A DNA stretch of 64,000 nucleotides. Source: Ampullaceana balthica. Taxonomy: Eukaryota > Mollusca > Gastropoda > Lymnaeidae. Positions 12,675-24,106 of this stretch are shown here, in pieces. Location of the stretch: positions 496,001 to 560,000 of the forward strand of contig CALYLW010000168.1 in NCBI GenBank assembly GCA_944989445.1, given 5' to 3'. The notes beneath the pieces were generated by a model. It searched no databases. It saw nothing but the letters and a program-made list of their open reading frames with translations, and was not told the DNA's origin. Numbering within the stretch: position 1 is the stretch's first letter; every line of letters starts with the position of its first letter. Made by a program: the position numbers and the translations under genes.

Positions 12675-14049
12675 CAGTGGCGTAGCTAGAGGGGGCGGTG
12701 GGGGCGGTCCACCCCGGGCGGCACACATTTAGGGGCGGCATTTTTGGGCATTTTAAAAGTGCAACCTATTCCGACAACCACCCTTTTTCTTTTGAAGGGG
12801 GAAAACCAAGGTGAAACAAAAATATTCGTAATTTCTAGTCCTAATTAACGGACTCCCACAACATTTGTTTGATTACATAGTGGATGTGTGCATGTTATAA
12901 GTAACGCAAAACAGTTCAAAAATTTTAAAATCACTCAAAAAAGTTATCGATTTGTTTGGAAATTTAAGCGGTATACGGTACGAACAGATGACGCTTTTAG
13001 ATGAAAACTACACAAAAACACATCACCGCTGGGCCCAATAATGTGCTATTAATATCGCCACGATCGTTTTTGCGTGGAATTTCGACATTCGCAGAATGAT
13101 GCGCGAACAAGTACCTACAATTCATGGTGGTTCAAATATTGTGTTTAACTTGCAAGTAGTAATTTATATAAAATATGGGTAATTTATATTACCTTTTGAG
13201 TTTTCAGAAAATTACTGTAAGGTACGTTATTAAAAATTAAATTTATTTTGTTTTTATTGCATTAAAGTAGCACAAATAATTTGTGTTTTTCATTAAAATA
13301 CTGATTATTCATTAAAATTTTACGCCTATCCAATTAAAGTAATGTGTAAATAATTTGAATTCGTCTATTTTATGGAAAATTATTAAGATTTATGGCAAAA
13401 AACATGAAAAATATTCAAATTTCTCCTTTAATAAACACCACAACAGGCATAAATAATTTCGCAAAAGACATACTTTTTAATTGACATCTGAAGAAGTAAC
13501 TAGTAAAACGAGATCAGATGTTTAAATTTTACTCAATTCAATGCAATCTTTTTATTTTCTATGTTATCTCAATTTATGGGAACCTGTCATTTTTTAAATT
13601 AATGCTAACCAATTGCATGGAACAAAGAGATGTGCTAATACAAAACGCTGTTATATCAGTCAAACCATTTGTGAAGAGCTAAAGATATCAACTGAACGCT
13701 GAGTTAGAAGGAGAAAAAAATATGAGTGGTGAAAATTAAGAAGACGTGGTTCTATCTTTAGAACGAGAAGTACAACAGGAAATGTTTTTTATCCATGGAT
13801 GGAATCATAACAGAAAACAAAAGAACGCTTTGATGAGTTGCAAGTCCTTGCAAGAAAATATTCGTAAATAATACCATGTAACATGCTAAATGAAGCATTT
13901 GAGCATCAAATAAATTACTTTATTGATTATTGATAAAGAACAGTTCAATACTGAAAGAAAAAGGCTCCAGGTTTTTATGGCGGTACCTAACTACAAGAAT
14001 AGGCAATATATTAGAAAAACGGGGGGAAATGTCCCCCTTGATCTATTCA

Positions 14050-14310
14050 AATTTATTCAACAGTAAGATTTAAACATTCTGTACCCAACATTTTAATTTT
14101 GCTATGAATTTTTTCAATAATTGCTATAAGTGTCGCTAGTTGTGAAAGGAGGTTCTCCAAAGAGAATTTGATAAAAATTATCTTCCTTCCACAATGAGCG
14201 ATTTAAGACAGCAAAATCTTGCAGTATTGTCCAAAGAACAAGATATTACAAATAATTTAAATTTTGATAGCATAATACACGATTTTTTCTGTTATGAAAG
14301 TTAAGAAATT
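14050..14310 (+). pseudogene. hAT transposase remnant (dimerisation domain)
   Basis: Translation with stops and small frameshifts reads like LYPTF.ILL.IFSIIAISVAS.ERRFSKENLIKI followed by AILQYCPKNKI. This resembles the C-terminal dimerisation domain of TTF/ZMYM1-like hAT transposases, whose signature is a V(A/T)SxERSFSKLKLIK motif. It confirms the superfamily of the enclosing 12675-17025 element and shows it is dead. Confidence 0.7.
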
Positions 14311-14575
14311 AAATGTAAAAATATGATTACATACTAATGTATACAATTTCTTTGTTTGTAAAAAAATCATTTATTTATAAATATAAAATAAAAGCATACT
14401 AATTGATGTTTTTTGGGTGTAAATTTGGAATATGTTTTGTCTTTTTTTTTGTTTGGGAACCTGCAACCTCAGTAACTTTCTTGTGGCCTTTAAAAATATA
14501 TAGTGTTTTTTATAAATGTGTATTTATTGGAATATTATCTTATGCAGCCTCTTTAATTACTGCTTACATAAATAT

Positions 14576-16440
14576 GGGGCCGTCCATAAATGACGTCACG
14601 CACCTAGGGGGGGGGGTCACACTTTTGTGACGTTGCGTGGCGAGGGGGAGGGGGGGGTTGAAGAAATGTGACGTCACATCAAAAGGGTAACTTTAAATAA
14701 AACTTCCACTGAAATATTTGGTCCCTTACAATTTATTTAATGACTTTTTTTTTCTTTTTAAAAAAAAATCATTGCTTCTCAATGTGCTGGTCGGTAGGCC
14801 ATCAGACGCTAGTTGGCGTATGCTATCAAGACACGAAAATTAAATCTAATTATAATCCTTAAGTTTGAGAATCCACAAGATAACATATGAAATTGTTACA
14901 CTGCGTCGTTTGATGTTGACATCAAAGATCAAAGCATTTGTGATCTCATGCCCGTTACCACAAAAATATACATGTTTATGTATGCGTTACCCCCCCCCCA
15001 GACTCTAGGTCCTGCTCACGTGACTCGGGGATTTGGGGGAGCGTCTTTAGCACCCTCACGAAAATGCTACTGGTGAGTTTTACAAACATGACAATTGTCT
15101 AAAACATGATTTGAATAGAATTATGTGTAGATATTTTAAGTCAAAACGACACGGAATATCTTTTTTCTTTAAAAGGGGAGGGGGGGGAATCTATTTGATA
15201 GAATTAAAAACGTTTTAAGTTTGATATAATTGTTCGATGGTTTTTTATAAAACGCCCCTGGCCATTCTAGTCTTCTAGATCAGTGCTTCTCAAAGTGGTG
15301 GTCCGCGGACCGATGCCAGTCCGTGGGCCATCCGCTGCCGGTCCGCAGATGTTCTCAAAAAAGGACAGAAAAAATTGTCAGTGCAGGGAAAATAGTGCAC
15401 CGGTCCCTGGTACAATGGAAAAAATTCCTGCTGGTCCGCAATACTAAAAAGTATGAGAAGCACTGTTCTAGATATAATGGTAAATGGGCCCATTTAAAAT
15501 TAGTCAAGTATTCATTAACTTTATTGAATGCATCAAATTCTTGACATTGCAATTCGAGAGGAGAACAAAACAACTTTTCTTCTTAGCTCAGTTTTTAAGG
15601 CATTAATTTTAAATATCACAGAAAATGATACGTGATAAAGACAAGTCATGTGGATTAAGATTATTGTCACTCGTGTCAATATAAATGAAAGTAGGGTAGA
15701 TTTAGGTGTCTTCATATAGTGCGTAGGTAAGAAATCTACATAGTTGTCAAATTTTTAAAAAAATGCATTTTCATGAAGGAACCTGTTTAATAATGGGCAT
15801 ATGTTCCAAGCGTACACGTACACATGACGTATTTTAATATATCTAGCGGATTGTAGTGGATGTTATATGTCCCAAATGAGTCTGCATTACCCCCAAGAAT
15901 TCCCTTTTTGACCCCAGTTCAGGTTATTTACCCCTGTTCGCCGACCTCTGTCTTTTGGGGATGCCCGTCAGTCAATTGAGGGATTTTTAAAAAATACATT
16001 TTAAAAATGTTATTTTTAAATAATTTTTTTTCTAAACAAAGACGTTAACCGTGATGATCAATAGTCAATGTTTAAAATAAAATATAAGCTAAGGATGTTA
16101 ACACAGTTCGTTTTCTGAAGGCCGGTTAAACGTTTTTTTTAATTATTCACGCGGGTTACGATATTACAATTTAGATCTTCACTAAATAAATAATAAATAC
16201 TTAAATGACAATAAAAGTGATTTGAAATATACTTATTTTCAAATAGAAAATAAAGTTGTGTTTTTTTTTGTTTCTTTGTTGTTGTTGTTTTTATGTTTTT
16301 TTTTGTGAAAGGGGGGGGGTCAAAGATTTGTGACGTATTTTTAGAGGGGGGATCTAAGTTTTTGTGACGTCGCGTGACGAAGGGGGGGGGAGGGGGTCAA
16401 AAATCGGCAAAATCGCGTGACGTCATTTATGGACGGCCCC
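14576..16440. mobile_element. TIR transposon, 1865 bp, nested in the hAT
   Basis: The termini are perfect 26-bp inverted repeats beginning GGGGCCGTCCATAAATGACG. The flanks share TAT (14573-14575 and 16441-16443). G-rich tracts with TTTGTGACGT motifs lie inside both ends. No transposase recognised, so it is non-autonomous. Superfamily not assigned. Related ends occur at 12556, 16543-16969 and 38400-38510. Confidence 0.85.
15281..15465. mobile_element. hAT-type MITE, family C (185 bp), third nesting level
   Basis: Termini CAGTGCTTCTCAAAGTGG and TATGAGAAGCACTG. Perfect 8-bp duplication TTCTAGAT (15273-15280 and 15466-15473), which matches the hAT target preference nTCTAGAn. The interior contains GGTCCGCGGACC-type palindromes. 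It lies within 14576-16440. Confidence 0.9.
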
Positions 16441-16542
16441 TATGGCATGCAATGGTAAACATGTTCCCCAGCTTTACTTCGTTTCAATTGCAATTATTTA
16501 TTCATGTTTATTAATTTATAAAACCATCATATAATCGACTAA

Positions 16543-16969
16543 TTTGCCGTCCATAAATTACGTCACGCAATTTTGGATGATTTTTCACCCCCTCCGCCCT
16601 CGTCACACGTCGCCACAAAAACTTAGACCCTTTCTTCAATAATAATATCTTACAAGTTTTGACCCCCCCCCCACCATAGAAGCCGTATTTCCTATTTGAA
16701 AATAAGCATGTTTCAAATGAAGTTTTTTCATTTAAGTATGTTTTTAGTGAAAGGCTGCATAGTAAAATCGTAACATGCGTTTTACATAAACGTCATTAAA
16801 TACAGTGTCAGTAATCAATATTAAAGTGGAACTTTCATTTAAAGTTGTGCGTTTTGACATGACGTCACATTTCTCAAACACACCCCTCACACCCCTCTCG
16901 TCACACATCGTAACAAATGTATAACTCCCCCCCCCCAGGTGCGTGACGTAATTTATGGACGGTCCCTAA
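16543..16969. mobile_element. Short TIR element related to 14576-16440 (about 425 bp)
   Basis: Inverted termini around GCCGTCCATAAATTACGTCA and its complement at about 16945-16966. The interior has C-rich and GTCACAC motifs as in the longer relative. Inserted in the right part of the enclosing hAT. Confidence 0.75.
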
Positions 16970-17527
16970 ATAGGGCGGCACATTGGAGACCACCCCGGGC
17001 GGCAAAAGTCCTAGCTACGCCACTGATAAATATATGTATATATATGTTATGAAATTGATTGAAATGAACAGGTTTTCGAACTTCATGTGTTAAACTGATG
17101 GGCCCGGTGACTGAGATCATTGCAACGCACGACGGGTCTGCTAGTATTTTATATTCGGATAGAGTTATTTTTTTAAAAGACCAAGTACACTTTGCTAAAC
17201 CAGATTAATGGACCTAAATATCTAGCTTTAAAATATAAGAAATCAATTATAATATATTTTAAACAAACTTACAGCATATTTTTTCTGATGAGATTTAATG
17301 TATACTCTATAGTACAGTTTGGTAATAAAGTGAGAAATAAACCCTCAATAGAAGATTCAAATGAATTCATAGACCAGAGGTTGCCGGACCTGTAGTAATT
17401 GAGAGCCATTTTAAAATATATAAAAAATGTTGAGAACCGCATTAAAGCACCATGGGTCATTAAATGTGGCTTGGAAATCTTCCAGTAATACTTTTAACAT
17501 ATCTTTCATAAATTGAACGCGAGCGCG

Positions 17528-17690
17528 CGCTCGGCTGGCGTACCGATTGTCACGGGTTCGAATCCATGTGAAGGCAAGAATTTGTTCCCGGGGCCTAGGG
17601 TGTTCCTGAGCCCACCCAGCTTCGAATGGGTACCTGTGGACGCAATAATATTCTGCATATAAGGAGCGTCTGTATAGATAAGAGCCGTTT
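17528..17690 (+). mobile_element. tRNA-derived SINE, 5'-truncated
   Basis: A B-box-like GGGTTCGAATCC (about 17560) follows a decayed tRNA head. The body contains TTGTTCCCGGGGCCTAGGG and the tail TTCTGCATATAAGGAGCG then GTATAGATAAG. Body and tail match the full-length minus-strand copy at 21749-22022. The 3' tail is shared with the LINE at 22610-23050. Confidence 0.8.
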
Positions 17691-17730
17691 GCGGCTCGCG
17701 AGCCGCGGTTGGGCCACCGTTGTCATAGAC

Positions 17731-17940
17731 CAGTAATGGCGAACCTATGAAACGCGTGTCACAGTCGGCACGCAGATCCTCATCATCCGGCACAAGACTA
17801 TAATATGACTTCCTAACTAAACAAACCAGCTAAGCCAAACCCACATTTTCGGGTTTCATGGGTGTGTTGGCACTTTGCTATATAATAAAGTAGGTTTTTG
17901 TTGAATTTCTGGCACCAGTCCCACTAGTTAGCCACAACTG
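17731..17940. mobile_element. hAT-type MITE, family D (210 bp)
   Basis: Starts CAGTAATGGCGAACCTATGA and ends ACAACTG. Perfect 8-bp duplication TCATAGAC (17723-17730 and 17941-17948). Shares TGGCGAACC ends and GTGTTGGCACTTTGCTATA-like interior with 47219-47413. Confidence 0.85.
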
Positions 17941-18763
17941 TCATAGACCACGATTTCCTAATTAAAGGAACGAATAAAGTGCTTGCACTTTAATTGGTTA
18001 GTCATTCGATCTTGAAAAAAATCCAAATTACGATTTGTTCCACATGTCATTTGAATATTCATTAAATGTTATAAATAGATTGTTTTCAATTTTTTTAAAG
18101 TAAGAAAATGTTTTTAAAAATCACTAACATCAAGCCCAATTTTTAAGTTAATTGCTAAAGAAATAAATAAATAAATAGTCTGTTGTCAACAAAATAAAAT
18201 AAACATTTTCAAAAAAAATTATATATTGAAAATAATTAGATGAAAAATAAATATATTATTTCCCTTAACTAAAATTTTGATGCATTGTGGGGATTCACGT
18301 CACTATATCTGAGATCTAGAGAACTAATGCGCCAAGGCCAAAAATATTAATAGATACGTTATCTTTCCGATAAAATAAAAATATACACATTAACTTTTCT
18401 TTTGATTGAAAATATGGTATAAGCTATATTTTTAAAAAAATGGCCGTTTATCGTTCACAAAAAAAAAGTTTTCCCCTCTATTTCAATAATGGTAAATGAC
18501 GTCATTCTTTCCGTTGTTTACAATAATTGAATTTTTAGAGTATTGACGTGTCTAATGTAATGCTGCATATCCTATCTTTGTAAAATTCCTTCTGTCTATT
18601 CATCTAAAAAACGTTTGATTTCTAAAGAGATGTATTTTTATACGAGTCTTAAAATTTTTTTTTATACTCCTATGGCCTATGGCGCTAAAACTGTCTAGAG
18701 CACAATCTTTTAACATGTTTACAACAACACCCACAATTCATATATGATATAAGTTATAGAGAC

Positions 18764-18942
18764 AAGGGCTGGATTTAGACTTGATGGGGCCCTATGCTAT
18801 TTGAGATATGGGGGCCCTTTTGAAGTCCAGATATTCTACGTCAGTGCCAAATATGATTTTTTTTTAAAATTCCGGGGCCCCCCCAAAGAAGGCGGGGTCC
18901 CGAAGCTATAGCGTGTTTAGCAAATAGGTAAATCCAGCACTG
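18764..18942. mobile_element. hAT-type MITE, family E (179 bp)
   Basis: Termini AAGGGCTGGATTTAGAC and GGTAAATCCAGCACTG are inverted repeats. Flanks ATAGAGAC / ATCAAGAC match at 6 of 8 bases. GGGGCCC motifs inside. Directly abuts the duplication of the next MITE. Confidence 0.7.
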
Positions 18943-18950
18943 ATCAAGAC

Positions 18951-19158
18951 CAACGTCCCCTCTAAAGCTCGTTGGTCCATGTGCAGCGTAAAAAAAAACA
19001 ACCATGTGCAAAGTTGCACAGCATCCATTTTTTGTCCAATATTTTACAAAATTTGCTGCGCGGTGATTCGAAACTGCTGCGCAGTGATTCAAAACTGCTG
19101 CGCGGCATCGATCAGATATCTGCGCGCCCGCGCAGCCGCGCTGCTGAGAGGGACATTG
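18951..19158 (+). mobile_element. hAT-type MITE, family A copy 2 (208 bp)
   Basis: Starts CAACGTCCCCTCTAAAGC and ends GAGAGGGACATTG. Perfect 8-bp duplication ATCAAGAC (18943-18950 and 19159-19166). Internal CTGCGCGG / GATATCTGCGCG motifs match family A copies at 364-561 (inverted) and 62592-62770. Confidence 0.88.
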
Positions 19159-19379
19159 ATCAAGACGCAACTTTAGGAGAAATATTTCTCTAGTAAAAGC
19201 ATTGAATCAAAAGTTGTTGTCTTATTTATTAAAGTCAGCTATTTATTATACATGGCATTGTTAAGAAAAAAGTAAATCGTTAGAAATAAGTGGTGTCTTA
19301 CAGTAATTAAAAGTCAGATTTTTATTTTAAAAAATTGCTAAGGTCTCTAGCTACACAATACCTCACAACACTATGTCTC

Positions 19380-20915
19380 ATTACCGAATATCTATCTACC
19401 CAAAATGTGTCACGAGTCACTACCCAATATCTTATACCTAATATGTCACTATCCAATATCTTATACCTAATATGTCACTATCCAATATCTTATACCTAAT
19501 ATGTCACTATCCAATATCTTAATTACCAAATTTGTCACTTTGGCACCCGATATATCAATACCCAATATATCAATAACCAATATACCAATACCCACTATCC
19601 CCCTTATCAATGTCACATTACCCAATATCTCATCACCCAATATCTCCCATACCAATGTCTCAATACACACTATCTCACTACACAATATCTCACTACACAC
19701 TATCTCACTACACACTATCTCACCACATGATATCTCACTACACGATATCTCACTACACAATATCTCACTACACACTATCTCACTACACAATATCTCACTA
19801 CACACTATCTCACTACACACTATCTCACTACACAATATCTCACTACACGATATCTCACTACACACTATCTCACTACACAATATCTCACTACACACTATCT
19901 CACTACACACTATCTCACTACACAATATCTCACTACACGATATCTCACTACACACTATCTCACTACACAATATCTCACTACACAATATCTCACTACACAA
20001 TATCTCACTACACACTATCTCACTACACACTATCTCACTACACGATATCTCATTACACAATATCTCACTACACAATATCTCAATACACAATATCTCACTA
20101 CACACTATCTCACTACACACTATCTCACTACACACTATCTCACTACACACTATCTCACTACACACTATCTCACTACACACTATCTCACTACACACTATCT
20201 CACTACACAATATCTCACTAAACAATATCTCACTACACACTATCTCACTACACAATATCTCACTACACACTATCTCACTACACACTATCTCACTACACAC
20301 TATCTCACTACACAATATCTCACTACACACTATCTCACTACACACTATCTCACTACACGATATCTCACTACACAATATCTCACTACACACTATCTCACTA
20401 CACACTATCTCACTACACACTATCTCACTACACACTATCTCACTACACACTATCTCACTACACAATATCTCACTACACACTATCTCACTACACAATATCT
20501 CACTACACACTATCTCACTACACACTATCTCACTACACACTATCTCACTACACACTATCTCACTACACAATATCTCACTACACACTATCTCACTACACAC
20601 TATCTCACTACACACTATCTCACTACACAATATCTCACTACACAATATCTCACTACACACTATCTCACTACACAATATCTCACCACACAATATCTCACTA
20701 CACACTATCTCACTACACAATATCTCACTACACACTATCTCACTACACACTATCTCACTACACACTATCTCACTACACACTATCTCACTACACACTATCT
20801 CACTACACACTATCTCACTACACACTATCTCACTACACACTATCTCACTACACACTTTCTCACTACACACTATCTCACTAAACATTATCTCCCTACACAA
20901 TATCTTACAGCTCAA
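19380..20915. repeat. 15-bp satellite, over 80 units, almost no indels
   Basis: Unit CACTACACACTATCT with A/C and occasional G variants at one site (CACAATATCT, CACGATATCT). From about 19665 to 20880 every unit is exactly 15 bp. The left 280 bp holds diverged, longer versions. Both strands are open for about 480 codons simply because 15 is divisible by three. Not called as a gene. Diverged units reappear at 21585-21665. Confidence 0.95.
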
Positions 20916-20926
20916 TGTAGCACCAG

Positions 20927-21577
20927 AAGCGTCACAGTGGTAGGTTCACCCAGTGCGGTAGATAATGGCGTCATCCCCTCACGACTTAACCCTTAGCCTT
21001 AGCCCTCCTCCAAGCCTGTCAGTGCCAAATAACGGGAATATACAGAACACGATACGACCCGCGGTGTAGCATACGCCGCAGACTTGCTCATTATATATAG
21101 TGCAAAGAACGGGGGGAGGGGGGTGAGAGAACGGACACAAACAGCAGCATGAAGTAATGAAGAAAAAATAGCGAGTCAAGGTGGAGACATGTTCACAGCG
21201 GTTGTTAAAAAATGGGGAAAAGAACCGACAGAAAAAAACATTAAAATTTTGTTTATTTAAACTGTTCCCTCTGTGGCTTGAACCGCGTGCAAGGCGGACG
21301 TGATAACCACTACACTACGAATCACATGTTATTCTGTGAAGGAACAACGCAACTTAGCGCAAGAAAATTTGCCCCCCCCCCTTTTTTTTTCCTTTTCATC
21401 CCACAACGCTTGCCAACAGTGATCCGTCGACCCCAGCGAGGGTCATTCGTCATGCTCATTTGCACATACTTGTTTAGGTGAAATATATATATTGATTACA
21501 CATTTTGGTGTCACCCCTTGAGATGGTGTCACCCGGTGCGGTCCGCAACCCCCACCCCCATAGCAACGCCTGTGTGT
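20927..21577 (-). mobile_element. Decayed hAT-like insertion related to family B
   Basis: The left side carries CAGAAGCGTCAC and CATCCCCTCACGACTTAA. The right side carries GGTGTCACCC, GGTGTCACCCGGTGCGGTC and GCAACGCCTG. These match, inverted, the family B MITE at 11506-11702. The 15-bp satellite lies on both sides, so the element interrupted it. No clean 8-bp duplication found. The element also contains a tRNA pseudogene. Confidence 0.5.
21267..21323 (-). pseudogene. tRNA pseudogene (Val-like body, truncated)
   Basis: The minus strand reads CGTAGTGTAGTGGTTATCAC (D arm and A box as in eukaryotic tRNA-Val), then an anticodon stem-loop CCGCCTTGCACGCGG, and immediately GGTTCAAGCC (T loop). The variable loop and the 5' half of the T stem are missing, so a functional cloverleaf cannot form. 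The loop triplet would be TGC. Could also be the decayed head of a SINE. Confidence 0.55.
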
Positions 21578-21748
21578 CTCAATACACAATGTGAATATGT
21601 CAATACACAATATATCATTGCACAATGTGTCCCTACACAAAATCTCACAGAACATTTTCTCGTCACAAAGTCCGAATGAGCTACCTGGCGACACAAGATT
21701 GAAATTCACAAATGTTTGCACTCGCATCTTTAAAAGCCAACCTTTGAC

Positions 21749-22022
21749 TTGTCTTATCTATATAGACGCTCCTTCTATGCAGAAGATAGTTGCGTCCACA
21801 GACCATGACAGATGATCTGTTTGGCAAGTGATGCAGCGCTCACAGGCCACGGCTTTGTGGGTTCCACGCATTACCCAGCCGCCTAACTTAGGTACCCATT
21901 TGGAGCGGGGTGACTCAGGGACGCCCTAGGCCTCGGGAACAAACCCTTGCCTTCACACGGATTCGAACCCGTGACCATCGGTACGACAGTCCAGTGCGCT
22001 GCCACTCGACCACCGCGTCCCC
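21749..22022 (-). mobile_element. Full-length tRNA-derived SINE (274 bp)
   Basis: On the minus strand: tRNA-like head with A box TGGTCGAGTGGCAGCGC and B box GGGTTCGAATCCG, body with CCGAGGCCTAGGGCG, tail TTCTGCATAGAAGGAGCGTC then TATATAGATAAG. Flanked by the direct repeat ACCTTTGAC (21740-21748 and 22023-22031), as expected for target-primed insertion. The tail matches the 3' end of the LINE at 22610-23050. Confidence 0.88.
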
Positions 22023-22609
22023 ACCTTTGACCTACTTCACATTTGACCTTTGACCTACTTCACATTTGAATTTTCATTCAGATTAACTTTAGCCAACAAC
22101 TTCGATAAGATTTTATTTTTATTTTTAAATGCAAACTTCTTTTTGTGTTTGTGCTAGCCAGCACGTTCATTTTATCTTGTGCCTACTTTTTCGTGCATCT
22201 TTAAAAAAAAAGAAAATCGTATTTTTAACACTAACTTTTATTGGAATGTCAACAGCAGCTTTACTAATTTTTAAATTAAAATAAATAAATATGCGATTAG
22301 GAAAGTTAAACGATATCGAACAAACGAAAGCAACGTAAAAACCATTCGTTGTAGTCAGTGGCAGTTTTTTAAATTGAACTGCAATTACCTGACAGCAAAG
22401 TTTTGATTGATTATTATTATTATTTTTATTTGTTTTTTATTTTTTGGTAATGCAAAATATTAATAAATGTCAATAATAAAAGACTAAATAGTAAAAAAAA
22501 ACATTTTGTTGCCATCAACATGAACGAAGCCAATGAAAATTTTAAAAATAGTGTTTATTATAAGTAGTTCGCCTGTATTGGACCCATCAACCAAATAAAA
22601 CAATGATAA

Positions 22610-23055
22610 TCTAGAACAAATTTTAAAAAAAGAGCTGCCAGATTCTTAACTGGAGAATATTCAAAACTGACAAGAGTAACACGATTACTTAAATCATTAA
22701 ACCTTAAACACTAGAGGATAGAAGAAAAAAAGAGCAAAGTAGTAATAATAAGGAAGGCAATTAATTCTATTTTGGAATTAAAACACAAAGCTAACTTGAT
22801 ACAACCATCAGATAGACATAGGGATAAAAACACTTTTCTTATTCCCAATGCAAGAACAAACACAAATTTTCGTTCTTCCCCTTCGGAATTCGGGCTTGGA
22901 CTGGGTGGCCTGAAGAAACCAGGAAAACCAACACTTTATCAACATGTATAACTCTAATAAGAATTCAGGACTAGACACAAACCATGGATAAGCGTAGGAC
23001 CCAATAATCTTCTGCATAAATGGAGCGCCTGTAACAGATAAGATAAGATAAGTTC
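22610..23055 (+). mobile_element. LINE 3' end, 5'-truncated
   Basis: A frame starting around 22630 reads RAARFLTGEYSKLTRVTRLL, followed by a NARTN...RSSPSEFGLG segment with scattered stops. This matches the C-terminal end of LINE reverse-transcriptase ORFs (RAARFVTGDYS...L..L....RR, then P.ARTN....FFP). The 3' end carries TTCTGCATAAATGGAGCG and a (GATAA)n tail, shared with the SINEs at 17528 and 21749. Clade not assigned. Confidence 0.8.
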
Positions 23056-24100
23056 TGATAAGACTAAGAGACCAGACTCATGCATGCAGACACACACAAA
23101 TTGAAGAAATACTAGGGGCAGTAATTCATTTCAAAAGGAAAATCTTAATAATGTTGTATAGCTTCCCTTGGTTAATACATTATACTTATCTTATCTTATC
23201 TGTTTACACTATTATTATTTCCATAATTAGAACTTTTATTATTTTTGTCAATTTTTGTTCCCTTATTCTTTCTTTAAAGTTTCATTTTAAATGTAAACTC
23301 GATTTTTAAACAAATGTGGAATGAAATGAGATAAATAATTTTATAATTTGTAAATTATTTTAATGTGTTTAAATTGGGAAATACTTCGCACTCATTAAAA
23401 AAGAAGTTTTGTATTCAGAGTGGGAATTGTGTGTTGGAAGATGATAACCAATAAGATTTCAGCCCAAGGGCTCAGTCTTAGAGAGTTTGGTTACTAGTAC
23501 ATCTGTACTGGCTAGAACTAATTGAAATTGGATATCTCGACTCGTAATTATAGTTAACTGTGAGTTATTATCTAAAAATAATAATGATGAAACATTTCTG
23601 AACATTATGTTCAGCAAAAAGGAGTCCCCGTCTACTTTTTTTCAGCGAGGTGTTTACGTCTAATGACAATTTGAGAATCTACACGGGATTATATTTTTTA
23701 CTACATGCGACCATATTCACAAATTTCTTGCCCATTTTATACCAGAGATAAGGCGTTTCAGATGTACGTTAACAGTTAAAAGAATGGCAATGTTGTCTAA
23801 ACGAGTAACAAGTGCTGACGTCACAATAAGGCCATTTATTTATGCTTTTAGTGTCACAGCTGTTTTCATAATAATATGGATCAAATATTTTAAAACAAAT
23901 CCACAAATATCCAAATACCGACGATGTACACAAAAAGAAAACAGACGTCAAAATAAAATATAGTCGCCTTGTTATTTTTATTGCCAAAATTTACAATTAA
24001 GGATAAATAGAAATAATAATAAAAGTAGCAATTAAATAAATACAATATAATCTGAAAGATTTGCCATTAAAACTCGTGTTGTTCATTCTAAAAGGTACCG
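23056..24100. other. Gene-free AT-rich stretch
   Basis: No exon recognised. An inverted (TTATC)n tract at about 23187-23202 looks like an isolated SINE/LINE tail. Confidence 0.4.
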
Positions 24101-24106
24101 TATATT

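Larger units (their letters stand above)
12675..17025 (+). mobile_element. hAT transposon, 4351 bp, with nested insertions
   Basis: Termini CAGTGGCGTAGCTAG and CTAGCTACGCCACTG are inverted repeats that extend into GGGGGCGG / CCGGGCGGC blocks. The flanks are a perfect 8-bp duplication ATAAATAT (12667-12674 and 17026-17033), the hAT signature. A decayed hAT dimerisation domain is readable at about 14050-14310. Later insertions lie inside at 14576-16440 (itself holding 15281-15465) and 16543-16969. No intact transposase remains. Confidence 0.9.

Noticed and set aside
19467..20943. 482- and 480-codon ORFs on opposite strands
   Set aside because: They are translations of a 15-bp satellite. Any such array without stops is open, and there is no start context, splice or non-repeat domain.
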